IMG/VR virus record: IMGVR_UViG_3300025127_000112
Location: 1 to 36,314 of that record
Reading direction: 5' to 3' (one strand)
DNA length: 36,314 nt
DNA from: a virus
Positions within the stretch are counted from its first letter, which is position 1. Every line of letters starts with the position of its first letter. Below are positions 23,665 to 31,824 of this stretch, piece by piece. The notes under the pieces were generated by a model. That model was not told where the DNA came from, did no database searches, and saw nothing but the letters and a program-made list of their open reading frames with translations. Position numbers and translations under genes: made by a program.

Positions 23665-23803
23665 ACAATTGTTTCTCCAGTAGTTTATTTCTCTCTATTA
23701 ATTCGTTTAGACTGTCATAACAGTCATTTAAAAGTTGCTTGTTAAAAGGGTCAACATCTTTTAATAACTCTAATCTCTGTAATAAATTCTTTAACCCTGA
23801 CAT
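23633..23803 (-). CDS. Small leucine-rich coiled-coil protein between nrdA and nrdB
   Basis: A 56-residue frame from ATG 23803 with a strong ribosome-binding site GGAGG located inside the last codons of nrdA. It overlaps nrdA by 13 bases and nrdB by 32. The product MSGLKNLLQRLELLKDVDPF... has leucines in heptad spacing and is probably a coiled coil. Its translation may serve to couple nrdA and nrdB production. It falls below usual length cut-offs. The very good ribosome-binding site and the fact that it bridges the 126-base gap between nrdA and nrdB support it. Function unknown. Confidence 0.65.
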   Translation of the reverse strand: MSGLKNLLQRLELLKDVDPFNKQLLNDCYDSLNELIERNKLLEKQLYELAGTEQKL

Positions 23804-25548
23804 GATACACACACCTCCTCATCTACAAAGTCTTTTAGTGCGTCCCTTCCCACTTTAGTCCCAACCTTCTCAGCAGTAACCCCTGCTGTAGTGCGGAGAT
23901 AGTATAACCCCTTGAGACCCTGCTTCCACGCTTGAAGGTGGACTTGGTTGACAAAAGCCTTGTTAGTCCCAGACGGGAAGAATACGTTGACGCTTTGGCC
24001 TTGGCAGATAAACTCCTGTCGCTTGGCCGCATGTTCAATAACCCACGTCTGATCCAGTTCAAACGCTGTCTTAAATGTGTCTTTTTCTGAGTCGCTGAGA
24101 AATTCCAAATGCTGAACTGAGCCTTCACTTTCAATGATAGATGACCATACTTTCTTGGTATTTTTACCATAAAATTCTAAGACTCCCTCCAGATACGGAT
24201 TACGCACAGTATGACTACCGGCACGAGTGCGATGAACATAGCAGTTACTAATGCGTGGTTCAATGCTAGGACTGCACCCACATAAGATACTGCTGTTAGC
24301 GTTAGGAGCAACAGCCAAGAGATGCATATTCCTAACACCAGTACCCACTCCATCAGGGCATTCGCCACGTTCCACAGCGAGTTGGTATGTTGAGTACGCA
24401 GACTGTTGTTTAATATCTTGAAAGAGTTTGTAGTTTTCACTTGCGGCCTGCCATGATTCCCATGCTATATTTTTACTTTGGAGGTAGCCGTGGAAGCCCA
24501 TTGCTCCAAGGCCGACTGAGCGTTCTCTGTAAGCTGAGTAGACAGCTTTTCCCAGTTCTTCTGGTGCGTTGTCAATAAAGTATTGAATGACGTTGTCCAA
24601 GAATCGGATAAGGTCTCCAACCATTCCGCTTGCTCTCCACTCATCGTACTTTTCGAGGTTGACGGAGGAGAGGCAACAGACTGCTGTGCGTTCTTTACTT
24701 GTTGCGAGATGGATTTCATTGCAGAGGTTACTGCCATTAATTGACAATCCAAGTTTTCTCTGAGCTTCCGGTAAGTGTTTTCTGGCTGTGTCGATAAAGT
24801 TAATGTAAGGACTGCCAGTTCTGAACCTAGCTTCAAGGATTCGTTGCCACAGCGCACGAGCTTGGACTGTATCTCTTGTAACTCCTGTATGTGGGTCTGT
24901 AAGTTGCCATTCGGTATCATTAATTACTGCCTCCATAAAAGCATCAGTGATATTCACTGCATTAAAAAGATTAAAACACTTGCGATTAATATCACCGCCA
25001 GTGGGTACTTTGAAGGAGATAAACTCCTCAATATCAGGATGACTTACGTCTAGGTATGCGGCGTAGCTTCCCTTCCGTGTCTTTCCTTGTTTGTAAGCAG
25101 TCATCTGACTGTCCACTACTTTCATGAACGGTATCGGGCCGGGAGCCTTGTCGCTGATACCTCTCACGTCCCCCCAGTGACCACCCACACCGCCGCCCTT
25201 TACGGAAAGCCATGCTATTTCTCCATTATGTTCAATAAGACTATCAAGATTGTCCCCCACGTAAGTAAGGAAACAACTAATAGGCAAGCCCCTATTGTTT
25301 CGTGCATTGTCAGGTGCGTTTGACAACACAGGTGACGCAAACATAAACCAACCTTTTGAAGCATAATCATAAATACGCTGTGCAAGGTTGAGATCATCCG
25401 CGCAATAGGCCACACTAGCACGAGCAAAAGCTTCTTGAGGAGAAGTTTCATGTTCATACATATAGTAATCACGCATGAGCGTATGTGCTTGATCACTGAG
25501 GCGACTGTCTCTTTCATAATCAATCGTTATCCCAAGGTGTTGAGTCAT
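23791..25548 (-). CDS. nrdA: Class I ribonucleotide reductase large subunit, no ATP-cone
   Basis: A 585-residue catalytic subunit. The radical-site motif SNLCNEI (273-279) carries N274, C276 and E278; the redox pair is C92 (ISCF) and C291 (CCLSSVNL); the radical-transfer pair is the YY of GLYYLRTT (about 558-559); the C-terminal CVSCQG gives C580 and C583 for re-reduction by thioredoxin or glutaredoxin. The protein begins almost directly with the barrel-preceding helices, and the roughly 90-residue N-terminal ATP-cone of E. coli NrdA is missing, so overall dATP shut-off should be absent. The start ATG 25548 has GGAG ten bases upstream and overlaps a small upstream gene by 29 bases. Confidence 0.95.
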   Translation of the reverse strand: MTQHLGITIDYERDSRLSDQAHTLMRDYYMYEHETSPQEAFARASVAYCADDLNLAQRIYDYASKGWFMFASPVLSNAPDNARNNRGLPISCFLTYVGDNLDSLIEHNGEIAWLSVKGGGVGGHWGDVRGISDKAPGPIPFMKVVDSQMTAYKQGKTRKGSYAAYLDVSHPDIEEFISFKVPTGGDINRKCFNLFNAVNITDAFMEAVINDTEWQLTDPHTGVTRDTVQARALWQRILEARFRTGSPYINFIDTARKHLPEAQRKLGLSINGSNLCNEIHLATSKERTAVCCLSSVNLEKYDEWRASGMVGDLIRFLDNVIQYFIDNAPEELGKAVYSAYRERSVGLGAMGFHGYLQSKNIAWESWQAASENYKLFQDIKQQSAYSTYQLAVERGECPDGVGTGVRNMHLLAVAPNANSSILCGCSPSIEPRISNCYVHRTRAGSHTVRNPYLEGVLEFYGKNTKKVWSSIIESEGSVQHLEFLSDSEKDTFKTAFELDQTWVIEHAAKRQEFICQGQSVNVFFPSGTNKAFVNQVHLQAWKQGLKGLYYLRTTAGVTAEKVGTKVGRDALKDFVDEEVCVSCQG

Positions 25549-25696
25549 CTAAATCATTCTCCAGTGTCTCTTCTTTTTGTTCGATTTTATCTACGAACCG
25601 TTCTACCAAGTCATCTGAGGTAATCTCTAACACTTCCATTAGAGTTACCTCATCTAACTGCTTGAGCTTATCTTTAATATCTTCAAGCGTAAACAT
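25520..25696 (-). CDS. Small acidic protein upstream of nrdA, 58 residues
   Basis: Begins at ATG 25696 and overlaps nrdA by 29 bases. The product (MFTLEDIKDKLKQLDEVTLM..., ending STPWDND) is acidic and helical with LMEVLEITSDDLVERF (19-34), a pattern I associate with short proteins beside nrd genes in marine phages. It is too short for many gene finders. The ribosome-binding site is weak. It may modulate reductase or couple translation. The promoter-like sequence at 25699 overlaps its start and would place transcription initiation inside its first codons. Confidence 0.7.
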   Translation of the reverse strand: MFTLEDIKDKLKQLDEVTLMEVLEITSDDLVERFVDKIEQKEETLENDLDDSTPWDND

Positions 25697-25698
25697 TT

Positions 25699-25727
25699 AT
25701 TTTACCACACTTCTTTGAGTTTGTCAA
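25699..25727 (-). promoter_or_regulatory. Candidate sigma-70 promoter upstream of nrdA
   Basis: On the minus strand TTGACA (25727-25722), 17-base spacer, TAAAAT (25704-25699), with TG at the extended -10 position. It lies at the 3' end of the DUF3310 gene. Transcription would begin near 25692, inside the first codons of the small gene at 25696, so it could serve nrdA but not that small gene. It could also be a chance match. Confidence 0.55.
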
Positions 25728-25953
25728 GATAATGTGAACATTTTTCAAGGTCAACAATACCTCCTTTGTCTTGAAACCGTGATATGTATTTGATTACATT
25801 ACCAATTAAGTATCCTTTGAACTGTTCTTCTGTTAAAACAACTTCCATATAGTCCCAAGGTTGTATTGATTTTTGATAATGATTGCCTCCAACTTGATGG
25901 TCTCTTGCAATTTCTGCGGCATAGGCTTCTGCAATCTCTGACAAATCAGGCAT
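25702..25953 (-). CDS. DUF3310 (T7 gp1.7-like) phage protein
   Basis: An 83-residue protein. GGNHYQKSIQPWDYMEVV (22-39) and GYLIGNVIKYISRFQDKGG (47-65) followed by DLEKCSHYLDKL are the signature of the DUF3310 family, which is abundant in tailed phages. T7 gp1.7, a dGMP/dTMP kinase, is related in my recollection, which would fit the nearby ribonucleotide reductase and phosphoesterase genes; this protein is only the conserved core and kinase activity is not proven. It overlaps the phosphoesterase gene by 8 bases. Confidence 0.8.
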   Translation of the reverse strand: MPDLSEIAEAYAAEIARDHQVGGNHYQKSIQPWDYMEVVLTEEQFKGYLIGNVIKYISRFQDKGGIVDLEKCSHYLDKLKEVW

Positions 25954-26707
25954 AGCGATTCCTCAAGTAGTTGATAGATACGGGCATCTCATCGAATGTA
26001 CCGTCCATGACCTCATGAAGCATCCAAATACCAGACCATGATCCATTAGTTTGTGGGTTTAAATACTCCTCATTGTGTTGATAAAAGATACCGGCAAACA
26101 GTCCTGTAATTCTCTTACCGTCTGCACGTCTTGCGTAGCTGATCGAGCGATCCTGTACGTGGCCCATAATACATGACATATGTTGTTTATTAATCAGTGC
26201 GTTAGAAGAGCTTACTGGTCTTCCCATGACACCACTAACAAAGTAATGACTATAACATACACCATCAATAACCACGGGCTGTAAAAAATCATAGACCTCC
26301 CATCCCATTTCAGTTAAATGTAAATCATCAAACGACATCAAGCCCTCAAGCTTTGGATCAGCATTGATAGCTCTAGCAATACGGTACTCATGATTACCCA
26401 GAGTGAACACCATGCGAGGATTCCATTGCTTGTGACGATTTCGTTGTAATCGTTTGCGTTCTTTTTCGATAGGCTCTAAGAATACACGCATTGCTTCAAT
26501 GCCCGCATTGATATCATTGATATATCGTCTTCCCTCAAATGATTTTTTTCCTACGTCATAGGTAGATAAAGAAGGCATATCAAAATGATCTCCAATGTGA
26601 ACAATCACATCAGGCTTCTTTTCAACGGCATATTCTCCTGCCCAACGCAAATGCTCAGTCGAGTTTCCCGGCTTGACTTGCGTATCAGGTATGACCATGT
26701 GTTTCAT
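25946..26707 (-). CDS. Calcineurin-like metallophosphoesterase
   Basis: A 253-residue enzyme with the complete motif set of the family: DTQ (8-10), GDHFD (39-43), GNHE (104-107), SHYF (153-156) and GHVQD (182-186). These bind two metal ions and hydrolyse phosphate esters. It could act on nucleotides, nucleic acid ends or a signalling nucleotide; the substrate is unknown. It lies in the nucleotide/DNA block, and its start overlaps the endonuclease stop as ATGA. No signal peptide, so cytoplasmic. Confidence 0.88.
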   Translation of the reverse strand: MKHMVIPDTQVKPGNSTEHLRWAGEYAVEKKPDVIVHIGDHFDMPSLSTYDVGKKSFEGRRYINDINAGIEAMRVFLEPIEKERKRLQRNRHKQWNPRMVFTLGNHEYRIARAINADPKLEGLMSFDDLHLTEMGWEVYDFLQPVVIDGVCYSHYFVSGVMGRPVSSSNALINKQHMSCIMGHVQDRSISYARRADGKRITGLFAGIFYQHNEEYLNPQTNGSWSGIWMLHEVMDGTFDEMPVSINYLRNRYA

Positions 26708-27042
26708 TTCTGATTCCTTAACAGTTCAAAGAAGTGCTCTGCGTCTACGACTGCGAGAGGTCTTCTTCTGTTTTCTTTAACAATGACAAGCGGCTGTGCA
26801 TCGCCTCGATTGTTGCACTGGTCAACATAACGATAGACTCCAACTCTCGCAAGCGACTTGCATTCAACATCATACGCGAAAGACTTACGAGCCAAAGGAC
26901 TAAGTTGCAGATCACTGCCACTGACACCCATACTGGTACTTCTGACATCGTCTTCCTCCAAGTGAGTATACGTCTGTAATACGAGATCACGAGTCCATTG
27001 TTGTAACTTTCTTCCCTTAGCTTTAGCTGATTGGGCTTTCAT
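26704..27042 (-). CDS. PD-(D/E)XK endonuclease (resolvase-like)
   Basis: A 112-residue nuclease. Start ATG 27042 is chosen because GGAG lies eight bases before it and the known family begins with a basic helix (AKAKGRKLQQWTRDLVLQTY). Catalytic residues D44 (SGSD), E60 and K62 (DVECKS) make a minimal PD-(D/E)XK site, followed by a strand with PLVIVKENRRRPLAVV. Such proteins act on branched or nicked DNA as T7 endonuclease I does, and they are encoded beside exonuclease genes in phages. It could resolve recombination junctions or degrade host DNA. It overlaps the exonuclease by 20 bases. Confidence 0.75.
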   Translation of the reverse strand: MKAQSAKAKGRKLQQWTRDLVLQTYTHLEEDDVRSTSMGVSGSDLQLSPLARKSFAYDVECKSLARVGVYRYVDQCNNRGDAQPLVIVKENRRRPLAVVDAEHFFELLRNQK

Positions 27043-27706
27043 CTGGAGGACTCCATATCTCATTTTGTTTTCTTTGTAGGTACAAAAGAATACCATTTTC
27101 AATTGCACGATCACGACTACCTAACTCTTCAACGCAGATATCGAACATCTCCTGTTCTGTTTTACCCTCTAAAAGTTTGTTTGCTTTAACAGGGCCGATA
27201 CCTCTTACACCAATAATGTTATCAATTCTATCTCCAGTTAAGAACTGACAATAAAAATTAAGCAATCCCTCTTCGGGTGTTATGTAATACTTCTCCTTCT
27301 TAACAAAATTATAGTGCCACCCTTGCACCTGATCAAAATCTTTATCTAAGGAAATGATAACGCTATCGTCACCGTACTCAGTACAAGCAATAGCAATAGC
27401 GTCATCAGCTTCATTCCCTTCAGTTATCACACCATTCCATCCAGTGAGTAAGTACTCGCGCAATAAAGCGTGGTGCGTTGGTTTTTCTCCTGTTCTAGTT
27501 CCTTTGTATGACGCAGTGATGGCGTAGTTATTCCGATAGTTTGTCGAGCCTGTTAGGTATGTTTTCCAATCATTGCACTCAATATCAAACATCAGCATAT
27601 CTTCTAAGAATGCGGCCATCGTGCGGATAGCCACGCTCTCAGACTCTTCATTCGTTGCAAACCCAATGCGATAGCAAAGAATGTCGCCATCAATTAATCC
27701 AATCAC
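27023..27706 (-). CDS. 5'-3' exonuclease (FEN family, T7 gp6-like)
   Basis: A 227-residue nuclease. Metal-binding acids: D6 and D8 (LIDGD), E97/E99/D101/D102 (EGNEADD), D121/D123 (LDKDFD), D159/D162 (TGDRIDN). A helix-3-turn-helix motif GVRGIGPVKA (166-175) holds DNA. In T7-type phages this enzyme removes RNA primers and exposes ends for recombination and for digestion of host DNA. The start is GTG 27706, overlapping the binding-protein stop by three bases. The C-terminal end is slightly shorter than T7 gp6. Confidence 0.88.
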   Translation of the reverse strand: MIGLIDGDILCYRIGFATNEESESVAIRTMAAFLEDMLMFDIECNDWKTYLTGSTNYRNNYAITASYKGTRTGEKPTHHALLREYLLTGWNGVITEGNEADDAIAIACTEYGDDSVIISLDKDFDQVQGWHYNFVKKEKYYITPEEGLLNFYCQFLTGDRIDNIIGVRGIGPVKANKLLEGKTEQEMFDICVEELGSRDRAIENGILLYLQRKQNEIWSPPDESPIS

Positions 27707-28110
27707 AGGATTTCAACGTCCTCATCAGACTCTTCCTGAACGTACTTCTTCAGGTCTGTGACTACAAGCTTGGACACACCAAGAGAAACGCCCTTGTTAC
27801 CTGTTGGGCCTTTCCATGCGTATGGCTTAACCATCACACTAGCGCGAGAGCCGTTGCCCACTTTGATGTTGCGCTCTAAAGCGTCCCCGTTGGAGTCGTA
27901 AGGTACGATCTCATATTTAGACTTACACGTAACAAAAAAGCCACGCTCATCATCTTTGGACTTGACTTCAATGCCAAGACTTTCAAGCTTGTCAACCTGT
28001 TTGGGGCTGAGATTTACCAAGTCAACTTGGTACTTATTAGAAGTCGGATTGACTTCATAAAGACTAGGCCAGAATAGCTCTATGTCTTGGAACTTAAATA
28101 CTTCACTCAT
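27703..28110 (-). CDS. Single-stranded DNA-binding protein (T7 gp2.5-like)
   Basis: A 135-residue beta-rich protein ending in a very acidic tail with a final hydrophobic residue (EESDEDVEIL), the hallmark of phage single-strand-binding proteins that recruit polymerase and helicase through their C-terminus. The body (FWPSLYEVNPTSNKYQVDL; FFVTCKSKYEIVPYD) is compatible with an OB fold. T7 gp2.5 is longer (232 residues), so this is a compact form. It is the first gene after the strong promoter at 28143, with AGGAG before ATG 28110, consistent with high expression. Confidence 0.8.
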   Translation of the reverse strand: MSEVFKFQDIELFWPSLYEVNPTSNKYQVDLVNLSPKQVDKLESLGIEVKSKDDERGFFVTCKSKYEIVPYDSNGDALERNIKVGNGSRASVMVKPYAWKGPTGNKGVSLGVSKLVVTDLKKYVQEESDEDVEIL

Positions 28111-28142
28111 ACTTTTCTCCTGTGGGAAGTGAATGAACTAAT

Positions 28143-28171
28143 ATTATAACACACTAATCAATGTGTGTCAA
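28143..28171 (-). promoter_or_regulatory. Consensus sigma-70 promoter for the SSB-to-reductase operon
   Basis: On the minus strand TTGACA (28171-28166), 17-base spacer, TATAAT (28148-28143), extended -10 TG directly before. It overlaps the last codons of the polymerase gene (stop at 28158) and starts transcription near 28136, about 26 bases before ATG 28110. Confidence 0.93.
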
Positions 28172-29780
28172 ACCAATTGTAACCAATTTTACTTTCTGCG
28201 TCTACTGGGCAACGAAAGCCCAAGGTAATCCCCGCCTTGACAGCGGAGGCAACCATGCAGAGCGCAACCTGTTGACCATATTCCTCCTTTGTTTCAATCT
28301 GGATTTCGTCATGCACAAACGCAACTTGCTTGACAGGAACCCGTTGCTTCTTGAGAGTCTTGTGGGCTTCAATACACCATTGCTTTGCAATAATAGCCCC
28401 ACATCCTTGCAATAGTGAATTGAGGGCGGCATGTTCTGACCTAACGATAATCCGTCTACCGTCTAAGCCGCGTACGTACCCTTTGCTCGCCATCGTTTTA
28501 ACCTTTGACATGAGTCGAGAAAGCGCAGGGGTTCCCTGATAGAAGCGGTCAAGTATCTTTTGTCCATCCTTAGCCGTCCCATCCACAATAGCACCAATCT
28601 TGCTTGGTCCTGCGCCATAAAGCGTGGCGTAGATAAGAGTCTTGGCCTGTGGTCTGGTAATCCCCGCCGCAATCGCGTTCTTATGGTGAATGTCTCCATT
28701 CAACAACTCTTCTGTCCACTCTTTATCTTGCATGTAATGTGCAAGACACCGTAGTTCGATGCCTGATAGATCACTACCTACCAGTACATTACCATCATCA
28801 ACAGTCCACAGCCGTCTACACTCAGCGCCATACTCACTGTTAACACTAGGAATCTGTCCCATATTTGGTTTCTGGTGTGTCATTCGTCCGGTCACAGCAC
28901 CGTTGGTAATTACTCTACCGTGTACACGCTCATCATCTTTGATGTTATCAATCCAAGAGTCTAATAAGCCTACACGTTTCTGTATCATCAGGTACTCAGA
29001 GATCAGTTGTGCTTCAGGTAAATCAATGTCCTTCAGTGTTCCCTCATCAACTATGATACTGCCTTTCTCAGTCTTCTTAGTAAACTTGACACCAAGGTTT
29101 TGAAGCCTTTGCGCGATCTGTTGCCTTGAACCCACATTGAATACGGTAACCCGATCTTTGAGTCTCTTGCCTGTTTTTTCAGACCAACGCTCTTCCACAA
29201 TCGGAGGAAATATATTTTGCAAGTGGTCAGTAATAAAAGACATTCGATCTTTAAGTTGAGCCAATAGAGAGATAGCCTCTGGCATATTAAGTTTAAACCC
29301 ATTGTCTTCCTGTCTCTTCATTATGAATGCAATCTGATGCTCAAGTTCCACAGCACACCCGACAATTAAATCAAGCTCTCGCTTTAGTCGATTGTAAAGC
29401 AGTGTTGTGACATGGACATCCTGCTTGCAGTAGTCAATCATCTCTTGAGTTAGACCCCCGTCAAAATCTGTGAAGTCATCTTTAAAATCACCAAGACGTT
29501 CACCCCACGCACGTAGGCTGTGTCCTCCCTCAATCTGAGGGTTTGCTAACCTTGACATGACCAGAGTGTCACGAACTTTGGAGAGGGGAATCTTGACTCC
29601 CCAAACCCGAGACAACACTGGCCCGTCAAACCCAATGATATTGTGCCCGACAATGATGTCATGCGAATTGATCAGGTCTTGCAGACCAGTAGCATCCGTG
29701 TACACATCACCGTTCGCAACACAGCACCAAATATTATCGTGCGTTAGATTGGTCTCAATGTCGAGAACCAATACCTTCAT
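28158..29780 (-). CDS. Family A DNA polymerase with 3'-5' exonuclease
   Basis: A 540-residue replicative polymerase. Exonuclease motifs: DIE (7-9), GHNIIGFD (45-52), YCKQD (117-121). Polymerase motif A is DLSGIELR (337-344), motif B runs from R376 through K380 and Y384 to Y388/G389, and motif C is HDE (490-492). The residue equivalent to E. coli Phe762 is Tyr (Y384), a state associated with fast, virulent phage replication. It is shorter than T7 gp5 (704), so an inserted thioredoxin-binding loop is probably absent. It overlaps the preceding small gene by 4 bases (29777-29780). Confidence 0.95.
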   Translation of the reverse strand: MKVLVLDIETNLTHDNIWCCVANGDVYTDATGLQDLINSHDIIVGHNIIGFDGPVLSRVWGVKIPLSKVRDTLVMSRLANPQIEGGHSLRAWGERLGDFKDDFTDFDGGLTQEMIDYCKQDVHVTTLLYNRLKRELDLIVGCAVELEHQIAFIMKRQEDNGFKLNMPEAISLLAQLKDRMSFITDHLQNIFPPIVEERWSEKTGKRLKDRVTVFNVGSRQQIAQRLQNLGVKFTKKTEKGSIIVDEGTLKDIDLPEAQLISEYLMIQKRVGLLDSWIDNIKDDERVHGRVITNGAVTGRMTHQKPNMGQIPSVNSEYGAECRRLWTVDDGNVLVGSDLSGIELRCLAHYMQDKEWTEELLNGDIHHKNAIAAGITRPQAKTLIYATLYGAGPSKIGAIVDGTAKDGQKILDRFYQGTPALSRLMSKVKTMASKGYVRGLDGRRIIVRSEHAALNSLLQGCGAIIAKQWCIEAHKTLKKQRVPVKQVAFVHDEIQIETKEEYGQQVALCMVASAVKAGITLGFRCPVDAESKIGYNWFDTH

Positions 29781-29992
29781 TCAATTACTACCTCCGCTTC
29801 TGTTTCAATCCACACTTTCGCACCACAAGATAGAGGCTTGTCAGGACTATAGACTAACTCAGAGTCTCCTTGAATGACAACCCTGTTACCTTTGCGGTTC
29901 TCTTTATAAGTCTTGACCGTAAAGATAGGCAAGTCAGCACCTTTTGCATTTGCGCGGATGTTGTGCTGATTAACATGTATGCGTTTAATCAC
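29777..29992 (-). CDS. Small hypothetical protein between primase-helicase and polymerase
   Basis: A 71-residue basic protein that starts at GTG 29992, immediately after the primase-helicase stop, with AGGA upstream. Sequence: MIKRIHVNQHNIRANAKG, ..., FTVKTYKENRKGN, VVIQGDSELVYS. It looks like a small beta-barrel or replication accessory. No family is recognised with certainty, though marine phages often have a protein of this size here. It overlaps the polymerase gene by 4 bases. Confidence 0.75.
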   Translation of the reverse strand: MIKRIHVNQHNIRANAKGADLPIFTVKTYKENRKGNRVVIQGDSELVYSPDKPLSCGAKVWIETEAEVVIE

Positions 29993-31585
29993 TTAGATAT
30001 CCTCATCATCTATTTCATTCATCCTACCAGTGCTGTGCGAATATAGCAAGGCACAAGCAGGCCCAGTAGTCCCACTGAATCGGTTCTTCAGCACACGCAC
30101 TCGTGTAGTGTTGCGTTCTGTCGTATCCTCTGCCTGACCGTTTCTCTCAAGTCCGATCACCATATCAGATAGCTGGGCGATAGATCCAGAGCCACGTAGT
30201 TGTGCCAAAGAGGTCGCCGCACCCTCTTCATGGCCCTTGGAGTCAGGGCGCTTGAGATGAGAGACCACAATCAAAGCAACGCCGGTCTCCTGCACAAGCA
30301 TACGAAGTCTAGTCATGATTTCATCTATTGCTTTTCTCTCATCCCCGCTGGCTTGAGCAGATACCACGATGCTAATGTGATCCAGAAAAATATAACTACA
30401 GCCCAATCCTTTGGCAAGGTAGCGTACTCTATTAACGATATTGTCAACAGAAGTGCTCCCAAAGTGATCAAACAAATACATACGATCAGTTCCCAGTGTC
30501 CTGTCAAACGCATCTTTCTTCTCCTCCACAGTTGCGGTAGTATCCGGTAAGTGTAAGGGCTGATTCGCCGCCAGTGACATGAGCGACAGTCCAGTTTTGC
30601 GAATAGACTCCTCTAAAAACATTAGACCCATGTTATCTTCTGTCTTATTCAGGATGTGCCACACAATCTCCCGAACGAATTGAGACTTCCCTAGTCCTGA
30701 ACCTGCGGTAATCGTTACCAGTTCTCCTTTGCGTATCCCGTACGTCAACTCATTTACACCTGTAAAGGGGTACTCGCAGTCAGCCGGTGCAAGAGGTTTC
30801 ATGACATCGTCATACAGACTACTACCGACTACAATACCATCCGGTACATGTTGCTCAGAAGACCACCACTTATCCGTAAACTCCTTGTTATGCTTAGTCA
30901 CCAGATAGTCACAAGCATCCTTCATACCTTGGGCGTGTCGAAACACCTTGGCCTTGGCCCCGAATAACTCAGCCACTTGCGATGATGCTTTCTGTCCTGC
31001 TTCATCTGCATCGAAACATATGACAATGTTGTCAAACGAATCGAGCCACTCATAATGCTTTTGCACATCCTTGACCGCCGAAGATGCCCCGTTGCGGATA
31101 GACACTACTGGGTATTTAGACCCAAGCATCTGGTATGCCGCCATCGCATCAAACTCACCCTCCACAATCGTCACATACTTCCCGCCTTTGGAGAACAAAT
31201 GCTGACCATACAGCCCAGCGCTTGTCCAATCTCCTGCAATGGAAAAATGCTTATCAGGTGTACGCACCTTCTCCGCAATTATATCGCCGGATTCATTGGT
31301 GTATTGAAAGTGATACTTGTCTCCAGACTTGGCACACTTGTACGTTCGTGCGGTCTCACTGTTGATACCACGGTCAATAATAGTCCTGTAATTTTCAGGG
31401 GTAACTGACAATACTTTTGCTTCCACCTGTACCTCCGTATTGGTTAATGGTAGATCGTCTCTCTGAGGGGCTGTACGTACGTCACAGACAAAGCAGTGCG
31501 TCCATCCATCATCATTGATAGCAAGCCCATCGCTAGAACCACAGTCATTGCATGGTTGGTGCGTCTTTACAAAAGTCAAGTTCAT
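29993..31585 (-). CDS. Primase-helicase (T7 gp4-like)
   Basis: A 530-residue bifunctional protein. N-terminal zinc finger C12/C15/C31/C34, TOPRIM primase motifs VEGEFDA (141-147) and DAD (192-194), RecA-type helicase with Walker A GSGLGKS (295-301), Walker B FLDH (400-403), and a later VVSHLKRP (440-447) and QLRGSGSIAQLSD (462-474). It unwinds DNA and makes primers at the fork. Start ATG 31585 is chosen because the zinc finger then begins at residue 12 as in relatives, and AAGGAG directly precedes; a longer frame begins at 31621. It overlaps the upstream small gene by 41 bases. Confidence 0.93.
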   Translation of the reverse strand: MNLTFVKTHQPCNDCGSSDGLAINDDGWTHCFVCDVRTAPQRDDLPLTNTEVQVEAKVLSVTPENYRTIIDRGINSETARTYKCAKSGDKYHFQYTNESGDIIAEKVRTPDKHFSIAGDWTSAGLYGQHLFSKGGKYVTIVEGEFDAMAAYQMLGSKYPVVSIRNGASSAVKDVQKHYEWLDSFDNIVICFDADEAGQKASSQVAELFGAKAKVFRHAQGMKDACDYLVTKHNKEFTDKWWSSEQHVPDGIVVGSSLYDDVMKPLAPADCEYPFTGVNELTYGIRKGELVTITAGSGLGKSQFVREIVWHILNKTEDNMGLMFLEESIRKTGLSLMSLAANQPLHLPDTTATVEEKKDAFDRTLGTDRMYLFDHFGSTSVDNIVNRVRYLAKGLGCSYIFLDHISIVVSAQASGDERKAIDEIMTRLRMLVQETGVALIVVSHLKRPDSKGHEEGAATSLAQLRGSGSIAQLSDMVIGLERNGQAEDTTERNTTRVRVLKNRFSGTTGPACALLYSHSTGRMNEIDDEDI

Positions 31586-31787
31586 TCTCCTTGTAGATCT
31601 TTGCAAGTTCAGCCAACGCATACGTGCTCAGTCCATCTTCACAATGATCCGCGAGGCTCAACAAGAACTTATGCAGACCGTGACGGTAAATTAAATTCAC
31701 AACATCAGTCAATAAGAAGTGCTCATTGGCCTCAGTCATGGCACTGTTGAACTCCTCAAGAGTCATCTCTGTAGGTATATTATACAT
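31545..31787 (-). CDS. Small helical protein, first gene after the 31825 promoter
   Basis: An 80-residue, mostly helical protein (MYNIPTEMTLEEFNSAMTEA; VVNLIYRHGLHKFLLSLADH; LAELAKIYKENELDF). Cys48-free core with one Cys near the end. Ribosome-binding AGAGAGGA precedes ATG 31787. Its 3' end overlaps the primase-helicase gene by 41 bases. Proteins of this type occur next to primase genes in marine phages; function unknown. Confidence 0.75.
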   Translation of the reverse strand: MYNIPTEMTLEEFNSAMTEANEHFLLTDVVNLIYRHGLHKFLLSLADHCEDGLSTYALAELAKIYKENELDFCKDAPTMQ

Positions 31788-31824
31788 AATAATAATAATC
31801 CTCTCTTAGAAACTATATAGTGAC

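Noticed and set aside
24465-24920. 151-codon frame inside nrdA on the same strand, different frame
   Set aside because: Overlaps a well-conserved catalytic region of nrdA in another frame and has no ribosome-binding site. A shadow frame.
27073-27088. CTTTGTA-GG-TACAAAAG resembling the palindrome
   Set aside because: The spacer is two bases, not three, and it lies inside coding sequence without an adjacent hairpin. Probably coincidence.
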